A DNA stretch of 6,571 nucleotides from Treponema sp. Its GTDB lineage: Bacteria; Spirochaetota; Spirochaetia; Treponematales; Breznakiellaceae. Positions 1-5,779 of the stretch are shown here, one piece after another. The notes below the pieces were generated by a model. That model saw only the letters and a program-made list of their open reading frames with translations. It did not search any database and was not told where the DNA came from. Position 1 is the first letter of the stretch, and the number at the start of each line of letters is the position of its first letter. A program made the translations under genes and the position numbers. The stretch spans positions 6-6,576 of the forward strand of contig WQRT01000043.1 in NCBI GenBank assembly GCA_009786625.1. The letters are read 5' to 3'.

Positions 1-941
1 TGATTTTGGGTTCTCATTTTTCTTGCTTGAAACCTGAGATCTAAAAGTTTCATATTTGGCATATCCACGATGTATAACGGCGATTCATAGATCATAGCGG
101 AGGCATCCAGAATACCCTTGTAATCCGAAGAACTTAAAAAACCGGTACGAAGGCTTTGCGCGTTTACATTTGCTTCACTGCTTATTAGACGAGAAACAAG
201 AGCGACTCCCGACATTTCAAGCGAAAAAAATGCCGCAGGTATCTTTTTATGTATGGATATAGCGGAAGCAAGATTTAAAGCCAGAGCTGTTTTACCTACA
301 GAAGGACGCGCTCCTATTATAATAAACTCATCACGCTGAAAACCCGCTGTAAGCTGATCCAGTTTTTCAAAACCGGAGGGAATGCCTGTAATGGGATTTT
401 TGGATTTCATCGTCTGGGAAACAATGTCTATTGTTTCTTTTAAAACATCTCCGATCTTCCGCGCGGAAACGACCTGCCTGTCATCAATAAGTTTAAAAAT
501 ATCCTGCTGCACTTCTTCCAGCGCTTCTTTTGAATCCTTTGATTCATCGTACGCGTTTACTCCGATTTTAGACGCGACCTTAAGAAGCGATCTTCTAAGC
601 GAATAATTCTTAACCATGTTCGCGTAATATTCAATATTCGCGCTTGATGGTATTACGGTTGTTAATCCCGATACATAAGAAGCTCCGCCCGCTTCGTCGA
701 GTTTACCCATCTGTTTCAATTCTTGAACAACAGTCTGGATATCGGGTCTCAAACTTTTCTTATCAAGATTTACAATAGCTTCAAAAACCCTTGTGTTGGC
801 GAATGAGTAAAAATCAGCCGGCTGCAAATGCATCTGTACAGCGGCATCTACAGCTTCCTTATCCGCGAGCATGCTGCCTAAAGCAGCCTGCTCCAGTTCA
901 TCGTCATGAGGAGGCGTTTTATCTCTTGTTGACTGAGCCAT
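1..941 (-). CDS. dnaB: Replicative DNA helicase DnaB, 3' end cut off by the window
   Basis: This is the hexameric helicase that unwinds DNA ahead of the replication fork using ATP. I translated the minus strand from the ATG at 939-941 and found an open frame of 313 residues to the window edge. Residues 12-110 match the N-terminal DnaB domain (DDELEQAALGSML near the start, ADFYSFANTRVFEAI at 42-56). Residues 183-205 carry the linker and RecA entry motif (NPITGIPSGFEKLDQLTAGF). The Walker A motif GARPSVGKTA is at 210-219 and FFSLEM, with the catalytic glutamate, at 238-243. Walker B lies beyond the window. No intein interrupts the P-loop, a common DnaB intein site. The start cannot lie further upstream, because the rplI TAG stop is in the same frame 12 nt before the ATG. 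There is no Shine-Dalgarno sequence in that gap, so translation probably depends on ribosomes finishing rplI. Family assignment is very secure. Confidence 0.97.
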   Translation of the reverse strand, partial: MAQSTRDKTPPHDDELEQAALGSMLADKEAVDAAVQMHLQPADFYSFANTRVFEAIVNLDKKSLRPDIQTVVQELKQMGKLDEAGGASYVSGLTTVIPSSANIEYYANMVKNYSLRRSLLKVASKIGVNAYDESKDSKEALEEVQQDIFKLIDDRQVVSARKIGDVLKETIDIVSQTMKSKNPITGIPSGFEKLDQLTAGFQRDEFIIIGARPSVGKTALALNLASAISIHKKIPAAFFSLEMSGVALVSRLISSEANVNAQSLRTGFLSSSDYKGILDASAMIYESPLYIVDMPNMKLLDLRFQARKMRTQN

Positions 942-953
942 ACAGGATGTTGT

Positions 954-1553
954 CTAAAGAGCGGCTTCTTCCGCCGGAACATTATTCTTCTCTCCGGCTT
1001 CCTGCGGCACTGTCTTTTCCGCATCATCTTTACGCCGGTTTAATGAAGAAGAATCTCCGTCTTTTTTTCCGCGCCGCGCCGCAGGCTTCGGGCTTTCTGT
1101 TTTTATTTCCTGAGCTGTAATTGTTATGCTTATATCCGCAGATTGGCTTTCATACAATTTTATGCTTCCCTTGTATTTACCGACGCTCTTAAATCCATTT
1201 CCCGCAAGCTCGATTCTTTTACGTTCAATTTGGAATCCTAATTTCGAGAGTTCATCGGCGACAGTCTGATTCGTGACAGAGCCGTATAATTTTCCATTAG
1301 CGCCTGCCGGCATAATAATATTTAATTCAAGCGTTTCAAGTTTTTCTTTTAAACCCCTTGAATCAAGGCGCTTTTTCTCTTTACGCGCTTCTATTTCCGC
1401 TCTGCGGTTCTCGATAATTTTAATCATGCGCGGCGTATAGGGAAGCGCTATCCCCCTCGGGAAAAGATAATTACGCGCGTAACCTTTAGCGACTTCCTTT
1501 ACATCGCCTTCTTCGCCAAGCACAGGCAGATCCTTGTTTAAAATAACTTTCAT
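954..1553 (-). CDS. rplI: Large-subunit ribosomal protein bL9 with an extended charged C-terminal tail
   Basis: bL9 binds 23S rRNA near the base of the L1 stalk and reaches along the ribosome surface. The N-terminal domain is clear: MKVILNKDLPVLGEEGDV then GYARNYLFPRGIA (residues 24-36). It is followed by the long connecting helix, rich in Lys/Arg/Glu (about 42-76), and a C-terminal domain with NGKLYGSVTNQTVADEL (86-102) and VGKYKGSIKLYES (124-136). bL9 usually ends near residue 148. This one has 199 residues, and the last 48 or so form a low-complexity tail of Lys, Arg, Glu, Asp, Ser and Pro that looks disordered. The ATG is set by the family N-terminus and by an AGGAG site (1559-1564) at normal spacing. 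It is the fifth gene of the rpsF operon, followed after 12 nt by dnaB. The tail's function is unknown. Confidence 0.97.
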   Translation of the reverse strand: MKVILNKDLPVLGEEGDVKEVAKGYARNYLFPRGIALPYTPRMIKIIENRRAEIEARKEKKRLDSRGLKEKLETLELNIIMPAGANGKLYGSVTNQTVADELSKLGFQIERKRIELAGNGFKSVGKYKGSIKLYESQSADISITITAQEIKTESPKPAARRGKKDGDSSSLNRRKDDAEKTVPQEAGEKNNVPAEEAAL

Positions 1554-1564
1554 ACCAAGCTCCT

Positions 1565-1582
1565 TTGATGCCGCGGCATCAA
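1565..1582. promoter_or_regulatory. 18-bp perfect palindrome abutting the rplI Shine-Dalgarno site
   Basis: The sequence TTGATGCCGCGGCATCAA is identical to its reverse complement. Read on the minus strand, it ends at the base just before AGGAGC (1564-1559), the rplI ribosome-binding site. In RNA it could fold into a 7-bp hairpin with a CGCG loop next to the Shine-Dalgarno site, which could affect ribosome access. In DNA, perfect dyad symmetry of this length would also suit a dimeric regulator. The symmetry is directly visible, but either function is inference and I recognise no known operator. Confidence 0.5.
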
Positions 1583-1699
1583 GATATCCCGAAAAGTTTC
1601 ACGGGATATTACTTATAAACTTCAGCCGCAAAAAAGCGGCTGTTTGCGGCCGGATTAACGGCCTGCCCCGGAGTAGGGCTGACAACCTTAAGGATTGTC
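1583..1699. repeat. Consecutive inverted repeats in the gap before rplI
   Basis: The 134-nt gap between the membrane-protein gene and rplI is filled with inverted repeats. In transcription order they are: GACAA/TTGTC with inner CCTT/AAGG (1681-1699, containing the preceding stop codon); GCCC/GGGC (1665-1679); GGCCG/CGGCC (1648-1663); CAGCCGC/GCGGCTG with a six-base loop (1623-1642); and ATATCCCG/CGGGATAT with a ten-base loop (1584-1609). The palindrome at 1565-1582 follows directly. None of the stems has a T-run after it on the minus strand, so none is a standard rho-independent terminator for this operon. I see no convincing promoter either. The region may be a leader or processing region for rplI, or an mRNA-stabilising spacer. 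Confidence 0.5.
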
Positions 1700-2662
1700 T
1701 TTTGCTATTCTGAATGAATACCAATTCTCTGTTATGCCCAATAGAACAATCGCGGCAGCCGCGATTGCGCCTAACGGGCTTAACATTACAAAAATAAAAA
1801 CAATGTTCATTAAAAATCTGTACGCCGGAGCGCGTTTCTCGCAAATGAACGTTACGATTCCAAAACCTTGCACCAGAAAAATAATAGCGCAGACTGTTAA
1901 TACATTCCATGCGATTATTTCAAGAATCTCCACGCTGACAATGCCAGTTAAAATTAATACCGCCAGCGCTCCCGATAACACCCATATTGTATTTACAGGA
2001 GCGAAAAATTCTGTAATACGCCGTCCATACTTTTGCCTTTTAATATATAAAAACAAAGTGACAGCAATATGCCGGTTCAAAAAGAAGATGAACAACATAC
2101 TGGCAAGAGCGCCTCCGCGAAGAGATACATTTTCTATCATCATCAATACTGAATCCGCTGTCATCTCATTGCGGGCATAGGATGTTGAAGAAGAAAGAAC
2201 TGTTAATGCCGCTTCCGCCATGCTGTTAAGAAAAGCGCCGAAAGGCGTACTGTTTCTGTTTGCCCAGATGAAAATGAAAAAAGCCGCCGCTCCGGCCGAT
2301 GCTCCGATTATAAAACGGAATAATGTCCTTGTGTTTTTACCCCCTGTAATCCATATGAACATGAAGAAAACAGTTGAAAAATATAGAATGTCCATCATAA
2401 GGCTGCCTGAATTACCACCTGAAAAAACATGAGTGAAAAGAGTGATAATTATATTCACCCCAGCCGCGCAGACGAATGTCGCCAGCACAGAACCGCAGAC
2501 AAGAACAGCATAGCCGAGAGGAGCCAGAAAGAAGAAAGATAATATACCTGTTTTCATAATAAACAGACTTACTGCGATGCATACAAACATAACAGTAAGC
2601 GATTCCCTGTTTTGAAAAGCGGCTTTTATTTCCAGAGACGGAGTCTTATCTTCCTGCGGCAT
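1688..2662 (-). CDS. DUF2232/YybS-like polytopic membrane protein
   Basis: This is a 324-residue inner-membrane protein with about eight or nine hydrophobic segments: roughly 22-40, 41-62, 63-80, 89-107, 113-134, 184-206, 226-247, 250-273 and 284-311. A polar loop at 157-183 separates two halves. The C-terminal half (IIAWNVLTVCAIIFLVQGFGIVTFI, then a last helix and ENWYSFR) resembles the end of DUF2232 (YybS) proteins, where an Asn and a QG motif precede a closing xxFR. Position supports this: in Bacillus, yybS lies beside rplI and dnaC (the dnaB equivalent), though yybT/gdpP, which sits between them there, is absent here. Biochemical function is unknown, and the fold suggests a possible transport role. 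The ATG lies 7 nt after the rpsR stop with no Shine-Dalgarno site, so coupled translation is likely. The CDS call is secure; the family call is moderate and could be tested with a profile search. Confidence 0.85.
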   Translation of the reverse strand: MPQEDKTPSLEIKAAFQNRESLTVMFVCIAVSLFIMKTGILSFFFLAPLGYAVLVCGSVLATFVCAAGVNIIITLFTHVFSGGNSGSLMMDILYFSTVFFMFIWITGGKNTRTLFRFIIGASAGAAAFFIFIWANRNSTPFGAFLNSMAEAALTVLSSSTSYARNEMTADSVLMMIENVSLRGGALASMLFIFFLNRHIAVTLFLYIKRQKYGRRITEFFAPVNTIWVLSGALAVLILTGIVSVEILEIIAWNVLTVCAIIFLVQGFGIVTFICEKRAPAYRFLMNIVFIFVMLSPLGAIAAAAIVLLGITENWYSFRIAKDNP

Positions 2663-2669
2663 AAATGTA

Positions 2670-2999
2670 TTATTCAGCTACATACGGAAGAAGCGCAATG
2701 CTTCTTGCCTGTTTAATCGCAAGAGCCAGCGCCCTTTGATGTTTCGCGCAGGTGCCTGTAATTCTGCGGGGAAGTATTTTCCCTCTTTCCGTAATAAAGC
2801 GGCGCAGTGTGTCGGCTTCTTTATAATCGATTTTCATTTTCTGTGCGCAGAACTTGCAAACCTTTTTCTTAAAAAATACTTTTCCGCCTTTTCCGCCTCG
2901 GCCGCCGCGATCATCACCGTCGCGATCATCCATCTGCATATCCATTCCGCGGTCATGGCGGGACGGCTGGTCATTATCAAAATATTTATCGTCAGACAT
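2670..2999 (-). CDS. rpsR: Small-subunit ribosomal protein bS18 with an acidic, Gly-rich N-terminal extension
   Basis: bS18 binds the platform of the 30S subunit as a heterodimer with bS6. The conserved core covers about residues 41-109: [14 protein letters not shown], then the basic stretch [32 protein letters not shown]. Cys48, Cys51, Cys84 and His87 are arranged as in zinc-binding forms of bS18. Typical bS18 has about 75 residues. The 109 here include an N-terminal extension of about 38 residues, rich in Asp, then Arg and Gly ([11 protein letters not shown] at 29-39), probably disordered. The start is supported by AAGGAG seven bases upstream of the ATG. The gene follows ssb with an 18-nt gap and is followed by the membrane-protein gene after 7 nt. 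Confidence 0.97.
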   Translation of the reverse strand: MSDDKYFDNDQPSRHDRGMDMQMDDRDGDDRGGRGGKGGKVFFKKKVCKFCAQKMKIDYKEADTLRRFITERGKILPRRITGTCAKHQRALALAIKQARSIALLPYVAE

Positions 3000-3017
3000 A
3001 ATTATCTCCTTGTTTAA

Positions 3018-3455
3018 TTAAAATGGAATGTCGTCAACATATGTTTCTTTTGACGAACTATAAGACGGCTCAGGCGAACCCTGACCCGGCGTGTTATTCT
3101 GGGAACTGCGATCTGTCGAACCTCTATCGCCTCCTCCGCCTAAAAGCTGAACATAACCGGCGATTATCTCTATCTTAGATCTGTTCTGCCCGTCCTGCTG
3201 CCAGCGATCCTGCCGCAGTTCTCCGTCGACCCCGATCAATTTTCCTTTTGTAAGGTACGATTGAAGCGACTCGCCCTGTTTTCCCCAAAGAACAATGTCG
3301 AAATAATTAGCTTCATCTTCCCATTGATCTCCGTTTTTTTTACGGCGGTTTACGGCGATGGAAAATTTGCAGACGGCCTGTCCGTTTGAAGTGTATTTCA
3401 ACTCCGCGTCCCTTGTCAGGCGTCCGACCAAAACCACATGATTCAAATCAGCCAT
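3018..3455 (-). CDS. ssb: Single-stranded DNA-binding protein
   Basis: SSB coats exposed single-stranded DNA during replication, repair and recombination and recruits partner proteins through its tail. Residues 1-104 form the OB-fold: LNHVVLVGRLTRDAELKYT, then AVCKFSIAVNRR, YFDIVLWGKQGE and KGKLIGVDGELRQDRW. Aromatic residues suited to base stacking are present (W45, W57, W85). A Gly/Ser/Gln-rich linker (105-138) follows, and the protein ends in the acidic tip DDIPF, the partner-docking peptide. The length of 145 is normal. AGGAGA (3461-3466) at good spacing fixes the start and overlaps the rpsF stop codon, so rpsF and ssb are likely coupled. The rpsF-ssb-rpsR order is widely conserved in bacteria. 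Confidence 0.98.
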   Translation of the reverse strand: MADLNHVVLVGRLTRDAELKYTSNGQAVCKFSIAVNRRKKNGDQWEDEANYFDIVLWGKQGESLQSYLTKGKLIGVDGELRQDRWQQDGQNRSKIEIIAGYVQLLGGGGDRGSTDRSSQNNTPGQGSPEPSYSSSKETYVDDIPF

Positions 3456-3464
3456 GATTGTCTC

Positions 3465-3746
3465 CTATTCCTCGATCCGTACAAAGAGGAATTTTAAGAG
3501 GTTGGCATTCAATTTAAAAATACGATCAAGGATTGTTATTTTTGCAGGATCGGATTTGATCACCAATAGGACGTATCTGCCCTGTTTTCTTTTTTTGATT
3601 TCATAGGCGAGAGTGCGCTCCCCGATTTCATCGGTTTTTTCAATCTCGACTCCGTTGGCTGAAAGATCGGAAAGAAGCTGTTCCCGTCCCGCCCTGTGCT
3701 GGTCTTCTTCCATTGGAAAGATAACCGTAAGTTCATATCGGCGCAT
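3465..3746 (-). CDS. rpsF: Small-subunit ribosomal protein bS6
   Basis: bS6 pairs with bS18 on the 30S platform near 16S rRNA helices 22-23. Its 93 residues follow the family pattern: MRRYELTVIF, a helix at about 15-31, a second strand around GERTLAYEIKKRKQGRYVLLVI (42-63), a second helix and the closing strand KLNANLLKFLFVRIEE. It is near the minimal family length and lacks the longer acidic tail of enterobacterial S6, ending in just two glutamates. The start is supported by AAGGAGG (3751-3757) four bases upstream of the ATG. It is the first gene of the operon. In several bacterial groups the bS6:bS18 pair represses this operon by binding the leader, which the structured 5' region here could allow. 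Confidence 0.98.
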   Translation of the reverse strand: MRRYELTVIFPMEEDQHRAGREQLLSDLSANGVEIEKTDEIGERTLAYEIKKRKQGRYVLLVIKSDPAKITILDRIFKLNANLLKFLFVRIEE

Positions 3747-3854
3747 AGTTCCTCCTTATGGCCATATGCCTGACCGTTAAATGTGCGGTTAAGAAATCTC
3801 AACCTTTATTTTTGCGGCCAGGAAAGAGGTTAGCTTAAATGAGATTTAAGCCTC
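3747..3854 (-). promoter_or_regulatory. Structured 5' leader of the rpsF operon, candidate bS6:bS18 autoregulatory RNA
   Basis: If transcription starts near 3854, the leader is about 108 nt. It opens with a perfect 8-bp hairpin (GCTTAAAT/ATTTAAGC, loop CTC, 3833-3851). Then comes GGTTGAG/CTTAACC with loop ATTT (3787-3804, one G-U pair). A competing stem, ACCG (3786-3789) with CGGT (3773-3776), uses part of the same bases. TGGCC (3816-3820) can pair with GGCCA (3759-3763), closing a domain that ends one base before the Shine-Dalgarno site. Two CCG triplets (3815-3817 and 3786-3788) are notable because a CCG is conserved in known S6:S18-binding leaders. The base pairing is read from the sequence; the autoregulatory role is inference. 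Confidence 0.45.
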
Positions 3855-3860
3855 AGTTTG

Positions 3861-3889
3861 ATGGTATCAGATGCGGGATTTTAATGCAA
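3861..3889 (-). promoter_or_regulatory. Probable promoter of the rpsF-ssb-rpsR-rplI-dnaB operon
   Basis: On the minus strand, TTGCAT (3884-3889) and TACCAT (3861-3866) are separated by exactly 17 bases. The -10 box is preceded by TGA, giving an extended -10 (TGnTACCAT). The -35 matches the sigma-70 consensus at three of six bases and the -10 at four of six. The likely start is a purine at about 3854-3853. It sits just downstream of the lipoprotein stop codon, where an operon promoter is expected. Confidence 0.5.
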
Positions 3890-3907
3890 GGGGTCTATTT
3901 GTTTATT

Positions 3908-4714
3908 TCACCGGGCGTTACGCGCGAGACGGAACCCAATACGATCATTTCCGTCGCCCGCGATATAGATTCCGCGGTATGACGAGCGGATCGCGTTTGC
4001 GCCGTTTGCCCATGAACCGCCGCGGATCACGCGGTAAGATCCTGATTCAGGTCCAGAAGGATTTGATAGATTGACGCGCTGGTATATCTCATACCAATCC
4101 CAGCACCATTCAAAGACATTTCCGTGCATGTCGTAAAGACCCCATGGATTCGGCGGATAATTTCCGGGTGAAACGGTCATTTCAAGATTCAACCCCTGTT
4201 GATTATCACCGTATGGATAATCGCCGTTGTAATTCGCCTGCGCCGTGGTGATATTTCCCCCTGTGTTGAACGCGGCTTCAACACCGGCGCGGCAGGCATA
4301 TTCCCATTCCGCTTCTGTCGGCAGCCTGTAACCATCGGCTTCTTTGTTCCACACTACATTGGTTCCATCTGCCTCATAAACGGGAGTCAACCCTTCCAGC
4401 CTGCTGAGTTTATTACAAAAAAGAACCGCGCTGTACCAGCTAACGGTCTCTACAGGAAGACCGGCTCCCCTGAATGTACTGTTATTCTCTCTCATTACCT
4501 TTTGATACAACTTTTGTGTAACTTCGTGTTCGCCCATATAAAAAGATTTTACCGTTATATTTCGCCTTCCCTCGTCGTATTCGCGGTCTGTTTCATTGTC
4601 AGGACTGCCCATTGTAAATGTCCCGCCGTTTATGCGAATCATTTTGCCGCTTTGAACGTCAGAACATCCCGATATGATAATACAGATCATCATCAATAAA
4701 AAAATATTTTTCAT
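3908..4714 (-). CDS. SUMF1/FGE-fold lipoprotein lacking the catalytic cysteines
   Basis: The 268-residue protein begins with a lipoprotein signal peptide (MKNIFLLMMICIIISGC, lipobox ISGC, acylated Cys17), so it should be membrane-anchored and face the periplasm or cell surface. Residues 25-268 form a formylglycine-generating-enzyme (SUMF1) domain: GGTFTMGS (30-37), GEHEVTQKLYQKVM (61-74), VETVSWYSAVLFCNKLS (88-104), YRLPTEAEWEYACRAG (129-144), WGLYDMHGNVFEWCWDWY (191-208), RVIRGGSW (228-235) and a closing GFRLAR (260-265). Active enzymes have two catalytic Cys after GGSW; here the stretch ANGANAIRSSYRG has none, so sulfatase activation is unlikely. A binding or structural role is more plausible, as proposed for many SUMF1 paralogues. 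GGAG (4722-4725) supports the start. The gene follows murB after 15 nt and is probably cotranscribed with it. Confidence 0.93.
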   Translation of the reverse strand: MKNIFLLMMICIIISGCSDVQSGKMIRINGGTFTMGSPDNETDREYDEGRRNITVKSFYMGEHEVTQKLYQKVMRENNSTFRGAGLPVETVSWYSAVLFCNKLSRLEGLTPVYEADGTNVVWNKEADGYRLPTEAEWEYACRAGVEAAFNTGGNITTAQANYNGDYPYGDNQQGLNLEMTVSPGNYPPNPWGLYDMHGNVFEWCWDWYEIYQRVNLSNPSGPESGSYRVIRGGSWANGANAIRSSYRGIYIAGDGNDRIGFRLARNAR

Positions 4715-4729
4715 TTTTTAACTCCAGTT

Positions 4730-5743
4730 TTAATCCCATTCTCCGATAAAAAGTATTTCCGGTTCCATTACAAAACCTGTCTCCTTTTTAACTTTTGCCG
4801 CGATTTCATCAGCCAAACCTTTTATATCGCCCGCTTTTGCTCCGCCAAGATTTATTATAATATTACCGTGAAACGGCGCAACCTGCGCTGCGCCTCTTTT
4901 ACTCCCTTTTAATCCAAGTTCGTCAATTATCTGCCCTGATGGTTTTCCGAAAACATGATTGTTCTTAAAAACAGAACCTGCGCACGGAAAGGAATAATGT
5001 CCTTTATTATACCTGTCTTCCCTATATTTATCCATTTCGACAAGAATTTTTTCCTTGTCTCCTTTCTTTAAATTAAAACTCGCGCTTAAAATAACGCAGT
5101 CCATATCCTGAAAAGGGCTTTTTTTATAACCAAAGCCCGATTTATCATTAACATAAATTCTTTTAATAGAAAAGTCAAAGGAGTCAAGACTATCACTTTC
5201 GTCTTTACGCTGTGCGCCGTTTAGCTGCGTATTATCATTTATGATAACCTCTACCCAATTTAACACATCCGACATTTCACCGCCGTAGCAGCGCGCGTTC
5301 ATCCAGACAGCTCCGCCGACAGTTCCTGGCATCCCCGCTAAAAACTCAAGACCTGATAATCCTTCCGCCGCCGCATAATCAACCGCTTCATCAATGGTTG
5401 TACCGCTCTTAATAATGAATTCATCCTCGCCCGCGCACAATGCCCATACGCTCTCACCTGTCCAGCGCCCCATATCAAGGACAATCCCGCGGATGCCTTT
5501 GTCGGAAACAACCACGTTCGCTCCGCCGCCGAGAACAAAAACAGGAATACCGCTTGATCGGGCGCGGTTTAAAAGCGCGGCGCAAAATGATGTAAATCCT
5601 TCACCGTCAGGACGCAGCCAGCAATCCGCGGCGCCGCCTGTTTTAAATGTGGTATGCTCACTCATCGGCTCATTATAGCGGATATCAGCTTCGCATGGAT
5701 TTTCTATTAAACATTTTTCTATTAACTTTTTTATATCGTTCAT
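4730..5743 (-). CDS. murB: UDP-N-acetylenolpyruvoylglucosamine reductase MurB
   Basis: MurB is a cytoplasmic FAD enzyme that uses NADPH to reduce UDP-GlcNAc-enolpyruvate to UDP-MurNAc, the second committed step of peptidoglycan precursor synthesis. FAD-binding motifs are FKTGGAADCWLRP (33-45), VFVLGGGANVVVSDKG (68-83) and the glycine-rich GLEFLAGMPGTVGGAVWMNA (131-150). The proton-donor serine is in PCAGSVFKN (Ser257) and the conserved glutamate in EPEILFIG (327-334, Glu327 or Glu329). The usual YR(x)S motif reads YKKS (206-209), so the conserved active-site Arg is apparently Lys. A Asp/Ser-rich insertion of roughly a dozen residues lies at about 172-195. Length 337 is within the family range. 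The ATG has GGAG ten bases upstream (5754-5757), a slightly long spacing. It sits 36 nt after the HEAT gene and 15 nt before the lipoprotein gene. Confidence 0.97.
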   Translation of the reverse strand: MNDIKKLIEKCLIENPCEADIRYNEPMSEHTTFKTGGAADCWLRPDGEGFTSFCAALLNRARSSGIPVFVLGGGANVVVSDKGIRGIVLDMGRWTGESVWALCAGEDEFIIKSGTTIDEAVDYAAAEGLSGLEFLAGMPGTVGGAVWMNARCYGGEMSDVLNWVEVIINDNTQLNGAQRKDESDSLDSFDFSIKRIYVNDKSGFGYKKSPFQDMDCVILSASFNLKKGDKEKILVEMDKYREDRYNKGHYSFPCAGSVFKNNHVFGKPSGQIIDELGLKGSKRGAAQVAPFHGNIIINLGGAKAGDIKGLADEIAAKVKKETGFVMEPEILFIGEWD

Positions 5744-5779
5744 AAAACCGCAGCTCCATTACTTTTGCAAAATTGATTT

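Noticed and set aside
382..1120. Plus-strand open frames over dnaB and rplI
   Set aside because: Both lie opposite highly conserved coding sequence and have unstructured, low-complexity products.
1623..1642. CAGCCGC/GCGGCTG hairpin as a rho-independent terminator
   Set aside because: The T-run is in the loop, not after the stem, on the minus strand; on the plus strand only three T follow and no gene ends there.
1599..1910. Minus-strand open frame of 103 codons across the membrane-protein stop and the spacer
   Set aside because: It is an out-of-frame shadow; the spacer's inverted repeats explain its sequence better than coding.
1695..2180. Open frame of 161 codons on the plus strand
   Set aside because: It is antisense to the membrane-protein gene, its product resembles no family I know, and it has no Shine-Dalgarno site or plausible context.
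3560..3802. Minus-strand open frame of 80 codons overlapping rpsF and its leader
   Set aside because: It runs out of frame through rpsF, lacks family features and begins inside the leader without a Shine-Dalgarno site.
4199..4699. Open frame of 166 codons on the plus strand
   Set aside because: It is antisense to the SUMF1 lipoprotein, whose family motifs are unmistakable on the other strand.
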